Source: Archaeoglobus_B sp964471215 (GTDB taxonomy: Archaea > Halobacteriota > Archaeoglobi > Archaeoglobales > Archaeoglobaceae). Taken from it: a stretch of DNA of 64,000 bases. Positions 8,939 through 18,679 of this stretch are shown piece after piece. The position numbers and the translations under genes were made by a program. The stretch is taken from NCBI GenBank assembly GCA_964471215.1, contig CAYYFC010000001.1:1-64000 (forward strand), in the 5' to 3' direction. Below the pieces are notes generated by a model. That model ran no database searches and had not been told where the DNA came from. It worked only from the letters and a program-made list of their open reading frames with translations. Every line of letters starts with the position of its first letter. Position 1 is the first letter of the stretch.

Positions 8939-10111
8939 GTGGATCAATCTTTAGCACTGCTGATATCCATAGCGTTAATTCTGATACTGCTGAAATTCAG
9001 AATAGACATAGGAATTTCGATATTTATAGGATCTATGACTCTGGGATTTTTAACGATAGGATCTGATACATTTAGCAGATTCGTAGGCGTCATAATCTCG
9101 ATTGATACGATAAAACTCATGGCTATTTTTCTGCTTGCCTTTACGCTTGCATACTCCATGCAGGAGTTAAGCTTGCTCGACGAATTCAGCAACTCGGTAT
9201 TGTCCATATTCGGAAGGTCCAGCACATTTATAATTCCCGCTCTGGTAGGTCTTCTGCCCATGCCAGGTGGGGCAATAGTTTCGGCCGTTATGTTAAGGAA
9301 CATAGTTAGTACGTTTAAAATCAGAGCGGAAGATGTAACGTATCTAAATTACTGGTTCAGACATGTATGGGCTACGATAGATCCGATATATCCCAGCGTG
9401 ATAATAGCACTGGCAGTTTTGGAGATAAGCTATCTGGATCTACTGAAATCGACTTATCTGATAACTATTGCCATGATCGTATCCGGATCAATGTTTATCA
9501 GAAGGTTTTTGGGAAAACATAGGGGCGACAGGAGACTGTTCGGTCTGATATATCTATATCCGATTTTATCAGTTATATTACTAACTGTTTCGGGAATATA
9601 CATACTCTACTCCCTTCTCATTTCAATAGCAATCCTATACATTCACAGGAGACCCGGATTTGACAGGTTAAAGGTTATAGCGGGGAAGGTCTTCAACGTA
9701 AAGATGATGATACTTGTGCTTGGTCTTCTTTTCTATAAAGATCTCATAAACTACACGAATTCAGCCCTTAGACTTCTTTTAAATTTAAGCATGCTTAACA
9801 TACCTCTTTCTCTGATAGCTTTTATCATGTCCTTCCTGATAGGATTTGCAACGGGTATCGAAACGGGATATTCCGCAATAGCTCTACCCATTCTATCGCC
9901 TTTTATAGGAACGGGAGACGATATGATACCAAAAAACTTAATGCTTGTATTCGGTGCAGGATTGCTGGGAGTTATGATGTCCCCTCTGCATCTGTGCCTA
10001 ATATTAACAACAGAATACTATTCTGCCGATTTGGGCAAGGTTTACAGGCGTCTAATACCATCAGGTGTCGTGCTTATGCTTATTATCTGCATTTTATACG
10101 TCATTGCATAG
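8939..10111 (+). CDS. DUF401-family integral membrane protein, putative transporter
   Basis: A 390-residue protein with about ten hydrophobic segments. Conserved loops include GLLPMPGGAIVSAVML and GFATGIETGYSAIALPILSP, typical of the DUF401 family in the ion-transporter superfamily that also contains gluconate and dicarboxylate carriers. The start is GTG 8939. An ATG two bases earlier is out of frame and soon stops. It lies 51 bases upstream of mpgS. Substrate unknown; exchange of organic acids or compatible solutes would fit the neighbours but is inference. Confidence 0.8.
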   Translation: MDQSLALLISIALILILLKFRIDIGISIFIGSMTLGFLTIGSDTFSRFVGVIISIDTIKLMAIFLLAFTLAYSMQELSLLDEFSNSVLSIFGRSSTFIIPALVGLLPMPGGAIVSAVMLRNIVSTFKIRAEDVTYLNYWFRHVWATIDPIYPSVIIALAVLEISYLDLLKSTYLITIAMIVSGSMFIRRFLGKHRGDRRLFGLIYLYPILSVILLTVSGIYILYSLLISIAILYIHRRPGFDRLKVIAGKVFNVKMMILVLGLLFYKDLINYTNSALRLLLNLSMLNIPLSLIAFIMSFLIGFATGIETGYSAIALPILSPFIGTGDDMIPKNLMLVFGAGLLGVMMSPLHLCLILTTEYYSADLGKVYRRLIPSGVVLMLIICILYVIA

Positions 10112-10127
10112 ATCTTGTTAACCGATT

Positions 10128-10142
10128 GCAACCTTTATATAT
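10128..10142 (+). promoter_or_regulatory. Probable promoter of mpgS (TATA box), leaderless transcript
   Basis: The sequence CTTTATATATC lies just after the DUF401 stop codon, about 26 bases before the mpgS ATG at 10163. Archaeal transcription usually starts 25-27 bases downstream of the TATA centre, so the mRNA would begin at or next to the ATG. No Shine-Dalgarno sequence is present, which fits. Confidence 0.5.
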
Positions 10143-10162
10143 CTTTTGATAAAATCGTTTCA

Positions 10163-11332
10163 ATGCTTATTGAATTGCCGAAACATACAGAGATATTCGG
10201 ATGTATTAAGATTCACGAGGTTCAAAAAGTTTTAAAGCTAGAGTCAAAGAGGTTTGAAACCCCATTATTGAGGGGTATTTCGAAAGACGAAATCGACGAC
10301 ATGCTTTACCGTTTAACCGTTATAATTCCCGTAAAGGATGAGAAAATGCATCTGTTAGATGGTGTTCTGAAATCGATACCGCAGGGTTGCAACATAGTCA
10401 TAGTTTCGAACAGTCAAAGGGAGGAAAAGGATATATTCAGGATGGAGTGCGACCTTATAACGAACTTCTACAAGGTTACAAGACATCCAACCATTTTAAT
10501 TCATCAGAAGGATCCCGGGGTTGCTCTGGCATTTAAGGAAGTTGGATACGAAAAGATACTGGATAAGGATGGACTCGTTAGGGATGGTAAGGGAGAGGGT
10601 ATGATAATTGGTATGCTTCTTGCGAAAATACTTGGAAGCGAATACGTAGGATTTACAGATGCCGATAACTACATTCCATGTTCTGTAAACGAGTATATAA
10701 GGATTTACGCAAGCGGATTTTGCATTTCAAATTCCCCTTATACGATGATAAGACTTCACTGGAGATACAAGCCGAAGGTAATGGGTGAAAGGCTTTACTT
10801 CAAGAAGTGGGGTAGGGTTTCCGAAATAACAAACAAGTATCTGAATATGCTCCTGTCATTCCAGACGGGATTTGAAACTCATATAATAAAAACGGGGAAT
10901 GCTGGAGAGCATGCAATGTCGATAAAGCTCGCAGATGTCATGGCTTACTCAACTGGATACTCTATAGAGCCCTATCACTTCATATACCTATTTGAGGAAT
11001 TCTGGAAAGGTGAAACAAAGTACAGAGAGGCTGTAAGTTCTGGAATAGAGATATATCAGGTTGAAACGTTAAATCCACACGTTCATGAGGAGAGGGGGGA
11101 GGAACACATAAAGGAGATGCTTTTGGAATCTCTATCAACTATATACCACAGCAGACTATCGAACGAGGATATAAGGTTAAAGATAATTGAGGAATTAAAG
11201 AGCAACGACGTTATAAGGAGGAGAAACGAGGTTAAGAAGAACATAATCATGCCTCCTCTGGAATGTATAGACATGAACAAGTTCATAAGAGTTCTCGAGG
11301 ATTATTCAGAAACGCTTATAAGGTTTGATTAA
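10163..11332 (+). CDS. mpgS: Mannosyl-3-phosphoglycerate synthase
   Basis: GT55 glycosyltransferase that joins GDP-mannose and 3-phosphoglycerate, the first step to the compatible solute mannosylglycerate. Seen: N-terminal LPKHTEIFGCIKIHEVQKV, the nucleotide-sugar core IIPVKDEK, the metal-binding GFTDADNYIP region and the C-terminal YQVETLNPHVHE. The 389-residue length is usual for the family. ATG 10163 was chosen over a TTG 48 bases upstream because it matches the family N-terminus and promoter spacing. mpgP follows after 11 bases. Confidence 0.92.
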   Translation: MLIELPKHTEIFGCIKIHEVQKVLKLESKRFETPLLRGISKDEIDDMLYRLTVIIPVKDEKMHLLDGVLKSIPQGCNIVIVSNSQREEKDIFRMECDLITNFYKVTRHPTILIHQKDPGVALAFKEVGYEKILDKDGLVRDGKGEGMIIGMLLAKILGSEYVGFTDADNYIPCSVNEYIRIYASGFCISNSPYTMIRLHWRYKPKVMGERLYFKKWGRVSEITNKYLNMLLSFQTGFETHIIKTGNAGEHAMSIKLADVMAYSTGYSIEPYHFIYLFEEFWKGETKYREAVSSGIEIYQVETLNPHVHEERGEEHIKEMLLESLSTIYHSRLSNEDIRLKIIEELKSNDVIRRRNEVKKNIIMPPLECIDMNKFIRVLEDYSETLIRFD

Positions 11333-11343
11333 ATCCGGTATAT

Positions 11344-12126
11344 ATGTACGTAATATTCACAGATCTTGACGGAACTCTACTGGATGAGAACTATTCTTAT
11401 AAAGGAGCGGAATCTGTATTGAAAAAATTAAAAGATTTGAAAATACCTGTTATATTTTGCTCTGCAAAAACAAGGGCAGAACAGGAAGTTATAAGGAGAG
11501 ATATGGGGATAAACGATCCGTTTATAGTTGAGGATGGATCCGCAATTTATATACCAAAGGGTTATTTCGGAAAGAGAAAGGGTGAGGTCGTGGACGATTA
11601 CGAAGTTTTGATACTGGGTGTAAGGTATGAGGTGATAGTTGAAAAGATAAAGGAGCTTCGTAAGAGATATGATATAAAGAGCTATTACTTCATGAGCGAT
11701 GAAGAAGTTGCGGAGGTAACGGGGCTTGACTTAAATTCTGCAAGACTTGCGAAAGCCAGAGAATTTAGTGAAACCGTTGTTAAAGCTGATAAGGAGGCGA
11801 TAGAGGAATTAAAAAAGCATTTCAACGTTCTGATAGGTGGCAGGTTCATACACGTGTACGGGAAGGAAGCCGATAAGGGTAAAGCTGTGAGAATTCTGAC
11901 TGAAATGTACAGGGAGATATACGGCGATGTCATAACGGTAGGAATCGGTAATTCTTATACAGATGAACCCCTTCTCAAATCCGTTGACATACCTGCTCTT
12001 GTTAAGAATCCCGATGGTAAATGGGTTGATCTTGATCTGAAAAACGTATATAAGGCCGATGGTATAGCAACGGATGGATGGTCTGAGGTCATAGAGAAAT
12101 TCGTACTGAGCAGCAGTCACACCTGA
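11344..12126 (+). CDS. mpgP: Mannosyl-3-phosphoglycerate phosphatase
   Basis: HAD-superfamily (Cof/type IIB) phosphatase that removes phosphate from mannosyl-3-phosphoglycerate to give mannosylglycerate. HAD motif I is FTDLDGTLLD at residues 4-13; motif II is in FCSAKTRAEQ; the late motif VGIGNSYTDEPLL carries the metal-binding acidic residue. Length is 260 aa. It is directly downstream of mpgS, the standard arrangement for the two-step pathway, so co-transcription is very likely. Confidence 0.92.
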   Translation: MYVIFTDLDGTLLDENYSYKGAESVLKKLKDLKIPVIFCSAKTRAEQEVIRRDMGINDPFIVEDGSAIYIPKGYFGKRKGEVVDDYEVLILGVRYEVIVEKIKELRKRYDIKSYYFMSDEEVAEVTGLDLNSARLAKAREFSETVVKADKEAIEELKKHFNVLIGGRFIHVYGKEADKGKAVRILTEMYREIYGDVITVGIGNSYTDEPLLKSVDIPALVKNPDGKWVDLDLKNVYKADGIATDGWSEVIEKFVLSSSHT

Positions 12127-12230
12127 TCAAATCGCGAAAAGATTATTCAAAAGTATTTCTATAATTTCAACAAAAGATTTAAAAATTATCATGCCAAAAG
12201 TTTTTCAGCCCTGCGCTTTGAGGTGATTGT

Positions 12231-14786
12231 ATGGATGAGGAGAGTATGAACATCATATACCTCGTCCCGCATACACATTATGATGCGATCTGGATATTTA
12301 CAAAAGAAGACTATTTTTACATAAATATAGATTTGATTTTGAAAAAGGTTGTAGATATGCTTGAAAAGACGGATGATTACAAATTCCTTCTGGAACAGGT
12401 TTACTTGCTTGAGGAGGTTGAGAGGAGATATCCCGAGCTATTTAAAAAGATAGTTGAGTTTGTGAAAAAGGGTAGGATAGAGATAGCCGATGGAGAATAT
12501 CTAATGGCAGATACTATGCTCCCGCAAGAAGAGACGCTCATCAGAGAGATACTCGTCGGAAAGAGATGGATTAAGGAGAAATTCGGGGTAAACGTGGAGG
12601 TTATGTGGCAGGCTGATAGCTTCGGACTCAACGCACAGCTTCCGCAGATATACAGGAAATGCGGGTATAAATACGTTGCATTCAGAAGGGGATGCCCAGA
12701 GAACAAACCATCCGAGTTCATATGGGAAGGACTTGACGGAACGAAGATAATCGCGCACTTCATGCCACTCGGTTACAGGGCGGGATTGAATCTAAACAAA
12801 CTTGAAGAGAGCTATGTTAAGTTGAAGAGACTCGCCGCTTCAAATCATATATTAATGCCCTCAGGTAGCGGTGTAACGATGCCGCAGGAAGAGACTTCAG
12901 AAGTGGTTAAAAACTGGAACACAACGCATGACTCGATAATGAAAATAGCGACACCATCAGAATTCTTTAAGGAAATAGAAAAGATAGCCGATAGATTACC
13001 TGTAAGAAAGGGAGAGATGTACTGCGGAAAGTATTCGGAGATATTCCCGGATACGGCATCGAGCAGAATATGGATTAAGAAGAATCTCAGGAAGTTTGAA
13101 AACTGGCTTATAAGCTTTGAGAGATTCGCGACTATAAACGGAATACTTGGAGGTGAAGATCACAGCGAGGAAATAAAGGATTGCTGGAAGAAGGTTCTTT
13201 TTTTGGCATTTCACGACGTAGTTCCCGGAACTGGTATGGACGCTGGATACGAGGAAGCAAAGCACTTTATAGGATTTTTAAACACAAAACTCTCATACCT
13301 GACCCCCAGAGTTTTAAAATCGATCATAGAACTAGATTCGGATGGAGAGGATTACGGCGATATAGTCGTCTTCAATCCTTTATCTTGGGATGTATCAAAC
13401 TGGGTTGAAGTTGACTTGAACTTCGATGAGGGTCAGGTATACAAAATTGAGGGGCTGAAGAGCGGTGAGGAAGAGATTGATGTTGAAGTTATAAGGTTTA
13501 GAAGGTATGAGGATGAATCTCTGAGCTACGCGAGAATAGGATTTGTTGCAAACGTCCCTGCACTTGGGTACAAGGTTTACAAGATTATAGAGAGAAAGCC
13601 GAAAAAGAAGACTAAGAACTTTATAAGAATTATCGGAAACACGATAGAAAACAGGTTCTTTAACGTCAGCTTCTCGCCCGAAAGCGGATTGATCGAAGTC
13701 GTTAAGAACGGTAAGAAGATATTCAGAGGGAACGAGATAGTTATAGAGAGTGAGATAGGTGACCTGTACTACCACAAAGAGGAGTTAAAGACACCAATTA
13801 AGACCGAGAATGGAGAAGGAATAAGGTACGGATCCTTCAGGGTTAAAAGCTTCTGGATAGAAAAATCGCCTTTAAGAAGAGTCATAAACATAGAAACGGA
13901 TTACTATTCGCTGAGATGGCCTTACAGGCTTATAGATAAATTAAGACCTATGATCTGGAGGCATAGATACGTAAGCTTTAGAAAGAAGATAGTAGTTTAC
14001 AGGGATTTACCGAGAATAGATTTCATAACGGTGGTTGATAATAGGCATCCGAGGATAAGGTTGAGGGTGAGGTTCAGAACCGATATAAGAGTACCGGAAT
14101 ACGTCTGTGAAACTCAGTTCGGTGCAATTACGAGAAAGACCAATCAGTATTACTTTAAACCAAAGGATTGGGTTGAAAAACCTTCTGGAGTTTTTCCCAG
14201 CCTTAGATGGATAGATTACAGCGATGGAGAAAAGGGATTAACTGTTATAAATAGAGGAAACCCCGAAAACGAGGTGAGAAATGGGGATATATACATAACG
14301 CTTCTTAGATCCGTCGACATGCTATCAGATGGAAGTGCAGGCCCGGCTATTCCTGTTCCGGATGCAAGAGAGCTTAAGAAATATGTCTTTAGCTATGCCG
14401 TACATCCGCATGAAGGTGATTGGAGATCTGCAAAGTCTTATAAGCACGGTTATGAGTTCAACTATGATTTAATAGCCCTTCAGCTGCCAAGGGCAAGAAA
14501 ATATAGGATGAGCAGATCGTTTTTGAGTATAGAACCCGATAACGTAATATTGACAGCTCTAAAGAGATCGGAAGACAACGATGGAATAATAATAAGATTT
14601 TATGAAGCGGAAGGAAAGGAAACAAATGCAACCATAACGTTCTTCAAGGAGATAAAGCATGCCGAAGTCGTGAATATGATCGAAGAAAAAGACAATGAGT
14701 TCGATAAGGATATAAAAGTGGATGGTAACAAGATATACGTTAGGATGAATCCGTTCGAGGTCGTAACACTAAAGATCAGAGTTTAA
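12231..14786 (+). CDS. GH38-family alpha-mannosidase, possibly mannosylglycerate-related
   Basis: An 851-residue glycoside hydrolase of family 38. The N-terminal metal motif is HTHYDAIW and the nucleophile region is MWQADSFGLN. The C-terminal half has the beta-rich GH38 domains. No signal peptide is seen, so it is probably cytoplasmic. Bacterial MngB of the same family cleaves mannosyl-glycerate phosphate, and this gene follows mpgS-mpgP by 104 bases, so solute turnover is a reasonable inference; trimming of mannose from glycans or lipids is the alternative. Start ATG 12231 (MDEESMNIIYLV), with a second ATG at 12246. An upstream A/T-rich TTTAAAAATT at 12178-12187 could be its promoter. Confidence 0.88.
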   Translation: MDEESMNIIYLVPHTHYDAIWIFTKEDYFYINIDLILKKVVDMLEKTDDYKFLLEQVYLLEEVERRYPELFKKIVEFVKKGRIEIADGEYLMADTMLPQEETLIREILVGKRWIKEKFGVNVEVMWQADSFGLNAQLPQIYRKCGYKYVAFRRGCPENKPSEFIWEGLDGTKIIAHFMPLGYRAGLNLNKLEESYVKLKRLAASNHILMPSGSGVTMPQEETSEVVKNWNTTHDSIMKIATPSEFFKEIEKIADRLPVRKGEMYCGKYSEIFPDTASSRIWIKKNLRKFENWLISFERFATINGILGGEDHSEEIKDCWKKVLFLAFHDVVPGTGMDAGYEEAKHFIGFLNTKLSYLTPRVLKSIIELDSDGEDYGDIVVFNPLSWDVSNWVEVDLNFDEGQVYKIEGLKSGEEEIDVEVIRFRRYEDESLSYARIGFVANVPALGYKVYKIIERKPKKKTKNFIRIIGNTIENRFFNVSFSPESGLIEVVKNGKKIFRGNEIVIESEIGDLYYHKEELKTPIKTENGEGIRYGSFRVKSFWIEKSPLRRVINIETDYYSLRWPYRLIDKLRPMIWRHRYVSFRKKIVVYRDLPRIDFITVVDNRHPRIRLRVRFRTDIRVPEYVCETQFGAITRKTNQYYFKPKDWVEKPSGVFPSLRWIDYSDGEKGLTVINRGNPENEVRNGDIYITLLRSVDMLSDGSAGPAIPVPDARELKKYVFSYAVHPHEGDWRSAKSYKHGYEFNYDLIALQLPRARKYRMSRSFLSIEPDNVILTALKRSEDNDGIIIRFYEAEGKETNATITFFKEIKHAEVVNMIEEKDNEFDKDIKVDGNKIYVRMNPFEVVTLKIRV

Positions 14787-15111
14787 CTCAACGCCGCTTT
14801 TGCATAAAAAAGCTTAAGTCGCATACGACTTCTAAGAGCATTTTTAGATATTTCTTCATACCATGAAACGAGCAGAAAGTATTCCACCGGTTAAAAGACT
14901 ATTGTGAGATTTGAAAATTTCTGCTCTCCTTAATGCGATAAATAACATTATTACTTCTTCCTTCCTTATCTTTCGGGGAAGAAGAAGGGTAACTAGATGT
15001 TTAAACATCCTCTGTTTCCCTTGGGTTTTTCCTAATTTAAAAAATCGAAAAAACATCCCATCGTGATTAATCGATGATAAAACTTAATTTACAATTTGAA
15101 GAACATAAAGC
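14787..15111. other. Intergenic stretch with a hairpin, no gene recognised
   Basis: This 325-base gap lies between the mannosidase and hemL. CTTCTTCC (14954-14961) pairs with GGAAGAAG (14977-14984) in a purine/pyrimidine-biased hairpin. A 66-codon minus-strand frame over it has no recognisable features and I did not call it. The hemL promoter should lie in the A/T-rich last 50 bases. Confidence 0.4.
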
Positions 15112-16374
15112 ATGGAATTTAGTATGTCAAAAAATCTTTACGAACAGGCTGTTAAACTTATGCCGGGAGGCGTGAGTAGTCCGGTGAGGGCTGTGAAACC
15201 ATTTCCATTCTACACATCATATGCAAGAGGCTCGAAGATATACGATGTCGACGGAAATGAATACATAGATTACTGCCTAGCATATGGTCCTCTCATACTA
15301 GGTCATTCGAATCCAGTTATAAAGAGATCATTGGAAGAACAGATTGAAAAAGGATGGTTATACGGTACGCCAACAGAGATAGAAATAGAATACGCAAAAT
15401 TAATAATAAAACTATATAAAAGTATAGAAATGGTTAGATTTGTGAACACAGGATGTGAGGCAACGATGTCGGCAATAAGACTTGCAAGAGGTTTCACAAA
15501 TAAGGATAAGATACTGAAAATTGAGGGAAGTTATCACGGTGCTCATGACTGTGTTCTCATAAAGGCCGGTAGCGGTGCAACAACTCATGGTATCCCGAAC
15601 TCTTTGGGAGTACCTGCGGATTTTGTAAAAAATACTCTGCAGGTTCCATTTAACGATATCGAGATGTTTAACGAAATTGTTGAAAAGAACAGGGATGACC
15701 TTGCATGCGTTATCATGGAGCCTGTTATGGGTAACGCAGGATTAATACTTCCGGAAAACGGTTATTTAAAGGAGGTTAGAAAGATTACCGAGGAAAACGA
15801 TGTTCTATTGATATTCGATGAAGTCATAACAGGATTTAGACTTGCATTGGGAGGAGCTCAGGAATACTATGGAGTTGAGGCGGATATAACGACTCTGGGG
15901 AAGATAGCGGGAGGAGGACTACCGATTGGTGTTGTTGGAGGTAAAAGGGAAATAATGGAAGAGTTTTCACCATCGGGTAGGGTTTACCAGGCCGGAACAT
16001 TTAGCGGGAATCCATTGAGTCTCATAGCCGGGTACAATACGATTAGATTCATAATCGATAATGACGTGCTTAAGTATGTAAACAAGAGAACTGAGGAACT
16101 TGTAAGAGGCATAGAGGAACAGATGCCGAGAGATGTATCAATAGGTAGTATCGCTTCGATGTTCTGTATATATTTCGGTGAGAGACCTAAGAATTATTCT
16201 GATGTTCTAAAGCTTGACAGGGAAAGATATCTAAAGTTTTACTGGAGTTTACTAAAAAACGGCATATTCTTCCCTCCATCTCAATTTGAAACCTGCTTTG
16301 TTAGTTATGCGCATACGAGAGATGATATCGAGAAAACGATAGAGGTCGTTATAAGATGTCTGAAAGAATCGTAG
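15112..16374 (+). CDS. hemL: Glutamate-1-semialdehyde 2,1-aminomutase
   Basis: PLP enzyme that makes 5-aminolevulinate from glutamate-1-semialdehyde, the C5 entry to tetrapyrroles. Seen: LMPGGVSSPVRAVKPFPF, the active-site tunnel segment GSYHGAHD, the Asp of LLIFDEVITGFR, and the PLP lysine in TTLGKIAGGGLPIG. Length is about 420 aa. The start may be ATG 15112 or ATG 15124 (MSKNLYEQ). Its end overlaps the hemC start by 19 bases, giving a coupled hemLC unit. Confidence 0.95.
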   Translation: MEFSMSKNLYEQAVKLMPGGVSSPVRAVKPFPFYTSYARGSKIYDVDGNEYIDYCLAYGPLILGHSNPVIKRSLEEQIEKGWLYGTPTEIEIEYAKLIIKLYKSIEMVRFVNTGCEATMSAIRLARGFTNKDKILKIEGSYHGAHDCVLIKAGSGATTHGIPNSLGVPADFVKNTLQVPFNDIEMFNEIVEKNRDDLACVIMEPVMGNAGLILPENGYLKEVRKITEENDVLLIFDEVITGFRLALGGAQEYYGVEADITTLGKIAGGGLPIGVVGGKREIMEEFSPSGRVYQAGTFSGNPLSLIAGYNTIRFIIDNDVLKYVNKRTEELVRGIEEQMPRDVSIGSIASMFCIYFGERPKNYSDVLKLDRERYLKFYWSLLKNGIFFPPSQFETCFVSYAHTRDDIEKTIEVVIRCLKES

Positions 16375-17240
16375 TTGGGACTAGGGGTAGCAAGCTCGCA
16401 CTGGCCCAGACGAAGAAAGTCGTCGATATTCTGAAGAGTGAGGGGTTTGAAGTAGAGGTAAAGATAATAAAAAGCACAGGAGACATAATGAAGGATAAAC
16501 CGCTTTATGAATTTAAGAAAAGCGGTGTATTTGTCAGAACACTTGAAAATGCACTAGTAAAAGGAGAAATAGACGTAGCCGTGCACAGTTATAAGGACAT
16601 ACCAAGCTCTATGCTTGAAGGTGTTGTAGTGGCAGCCGTTTTGGAAAGGGACACACCCAACGATGCATTCATTTCGAGAGATGGCACGGATATTAACAGA
16701 ATTAAGAGAAATGCAGTGATAGGCACATCAAGCCTCAGAAGAAGGTCTCAACTGAGTATATACCGTCCCGATCTCGTATTTAGAAATATAAGGGGTAACG
16801 TTGATACGAGGATAAGGAAGTTGATGAACGGCCTGTACGATGCAATAGTTCTGGCTGAAGCTGGAATTGTCAGGCTGGGATTGAATTTAAGATACCAGAG
16901 ACTTCCTATTGAAAAATTCGTACCTTCGGCAAATCAGGGGATTATAGCTGTTCAGACAAGAAGCGAGGATAAGGATCTCGTAGAATTTATGAATGATAAA
17001 AGGACGTGGATGGAGGCAAGCATTGAGAGGGCTGTTATGAGAGTTCTCGGTTTTGGATGTGCTATACCTGCCGGGATTTATGCCGAACACGTGGGGAAAA
17101 GGATCAGATTGCTCTGCCAGATAATAAGGGATGGAAAAGAATACAGAGTCGACGAGTTTTTAAATCCAAGAACAGCGATTGAAGAAGCTGTGGAAATTGC
17201 TAGAGACTTGAAAGAAGAAGTTCAAAAACATTCCCGATAA
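16356..17240 (+). CDS. hemC: Porphobilinogen deaminase (hydroxymethylbilane synthase)
   Basis: Polymerises four porphobilinogens to hydroxymethylbilane. N-terminal TRGSKLALAQTKKV, the SYKDIPS catalytic-Asp region, SSLRRRSQL substrate-binding arginines, and the dipyrromethane cofactor cysteine in GFGCAIPAG are all present. The 294-aa length is slightly short but complete. It overlaps hemL and is transcribed in the same direction; sumT follows after 146 bases. Confidence 0.95.
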   Translation: MSERIVVGTRGSKLALAQTKKVVDILKSEGFEVEVKIIKSTGDIMKDKPLYEFKKSGVFVRTLENALVKGEIDVAVHSYKDIPSSMLEGVVVAAVLERDTPNDAFISRDGTDINRIKRNAVIGTSSLRRRSQLSIYRPDLVFRNIRGNVDTRIRKLMNGLYDAIVLAEAGIVRLGLNLRYQRLPIEKFVPSANQGIIAVQTRSEDKDLVEFMNDKRTWMEASIERAVMRVLGFGCAIPAGIYAEHVGKRIRLLCQIIRDGKEYRVDEFLNPRTAIEEAVEIARDLKEEVQKHSR

Positions 17241-17386
17241 AGTCAATTGTGATAATTTCCTAGATGCAGACTCTACAGCCAGTCGACATGTAAAACGAAT
17301 GTTGTTAATTAAGGCTGAGAGAACGGTTAGTCTTTCTCAAAATTTTGCAAAGATGTTAAATATTAACGATACGAATCTTAAGATAA

Positions 17387-18130
17387 ATGACGGGAAAGGT
17401 TTACATAGTCGGAGCAGGGCCTGGTAGTCTTGATCTCCTAACACTTAAAGCTATCAAGGTTTTAAAGGAGGCCGATGTAATATTATATGACGAATTGATA
17501 GGTGATGAGATAAAGGATTTCCTGAAGACGCTGAATGCAGATTTAATCGATGTCGGAAAAAGATCAGGAAGACATAAGAGGAGACAGGACGAGATAAACA
17601 GATTGCTTGTGGAGCTTGCTAGAAATGGTAAAAAGGTTGTTAGATTAAAAGGTGGAGATCCATTTGTATTTGGTAGAGGAGGAGAAGAGATAGAATTTCT
17701 AGCGGAAAACAGAATTCCATTTGAAGTCGTCCCCGGAATTACGTCGGCAATAGCTGTTCCCGCATATGCCGGTATTCCTATTACCCATAGGGATTTCGAT
17801 CCTGCTGTCGTTTTTATAACCGGAAGAGAGGCAAAAGAAAGGCTTAAATGGTCAGCCCTTGCAGATCTGAATGCGACCATAGTTATTCTGATGGGCTTAT
17901 CTAACCTTGAGAGAAATGTAAAAAATCTCATAGAGCACGGTAAGGATCCGAGGACACCTGTTGCAATAATTGAGAGGGGTTGCACAAAGGAGCAGAGGGT
18001 TATAGTTTCGGATTTGGAAAATGTTGTCAGGGTTGCTAAGGATTCGAACGTTAAGCCCCCGGCTGTAATAGTCATAGGAGATGTCGTTAAGGTGAGGGAT
18101 AAGGTTAAAGACTTCTTAATATTTGATTGA
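17387..18130 (+). CDS. cobA: Uroporphyrinogen-III C-methyltransferase (SUMT)
   Basis: Methylates uroporphyrinogen III at C2 and C7 to precorrin-2, the branch point to siroheme, cobalamin, F430-type cofactors and the alternative haem pathway. The SAM-binding motifs VGAGPGSLDLLTLKA, YDELIGDEI and RLKGGDPFVFGRGGEE are typical. At 247 aa it is a stand-alone SUMT without a CysG-like extension. In a sulfate reducer its likely main outlet is siroheme for dissimilatory sulfite reductase and alternative haem synthesis. The next gene starts 3 bases after its stop. Confidence 0.93.
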   Translation: MTGKVYIVGAGPGSLDLLTLKAIKVLKEADVILYDELIGDEIKDFLKTLNADLIDVGKRSGRHKRRQDEINRLLVELARNGKKVVRLKGGDPFVFGRGGEEIEFLAENRIPFEVVPGITSAIAVPAYAGIPITHRDFDPAVVFITGREAKERLKWSALADLNATIVILMGLSNLERNVKNLIEHGKDPRTPVAIIERGCTKEQRVIVSDLENVVRVAKDSNVKPPAVIVIGDVVKVRDKVKDFLIFD

Positions 18131-18133
18131 TGT

Positions 18134-18679
18134 ATGCTTGATGTAATAAATGATATGATTAAAGTGGGGAAAAAACTGGCAGTATACAGGCTTATAGATG
18201 GAGCTAGTGGGAACATGAGCTACAGGATTAAAGATCTAATAGTGATTACGAAAACAGGTGCCATACTGGATGAGCTTACGCCGAAGGATTTCGTTGTGCT
18301 TAGGATCAACGAGAATTCTGAAAGGGCTTCCAGCGATCTAAATGTCCATAAGGCCGTATATATGAATACTGACTACAGGGCAATTCTTCACTGTCACGGA
18401 ATCTACAACGTTATACTATCATTCATAAACGATGAGATAAAGCCGATAGATCTTGAGGGTAGGATATTCTTAAAAAAAGTTGAAGTTGTCGAGGGAGAAT
18501 TTGGAAGCGATGAATTGGCGGAAAAGATAGCTGATAGAATTAAAAGGTACGGGATCGTAGTCGTCAGGGGACATGGAATATACTCAGCAGGAAAAAGCAT
18601 ACATGAGGCCTTTAACAAGGCGTGCTATCTCGAGCACTCCTGCGAAATCTTATATAAATACAGCATTCTGGAAAGATGA
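18134..18679 (+). CDS. Class II aldolase/adducin-family protein
   Basis: A 181-residue zinc aldolase of the L-fuculose-phosphate aldolase type. Seen: the substrate phosphate-binding GASGNMSYR, the zinc histidines in HCHGIY and the third in RGHGIY. It could cleave a small phosphorylated ketose or methylthioribulose phosphate; the substrate cannot be read from sequence. It starts 3 bases after cobA and its TGA overlaps the next ATG (ATGA at 18676-18679), so the three genes form a translationally coupled set. Confidence 0.85.
   Translation: MLDVINDMIKVGKKLAVYRLIDGASGNMSYRIKDLIVITKTGAILDELTPKDFVVLRINENSERASSDLNVHKAVYMNTDYRAILHCHGIYNVILSFINDEIKPIDLEGRIFLKKVEVVEGEFGSDELAEKIADRIKRYGIVVVRGHGIYSAGKSIHEAFNKACYLEHSCEILYKYSILER

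Noticed and set aside
14856..15056. 66-codon minus-strand frame between the mannosidase and hemL
   Set aside because: No recognisable features; it overlaps a purine-rich hairpin and probably the hemL promoter region.
17401..18216. 271-codon minus-strand frame opposite cobA
   Set aside because: Its Ser/Thr/Ile-rich composition is the antisense image of cobA, which is certain from its motifs.
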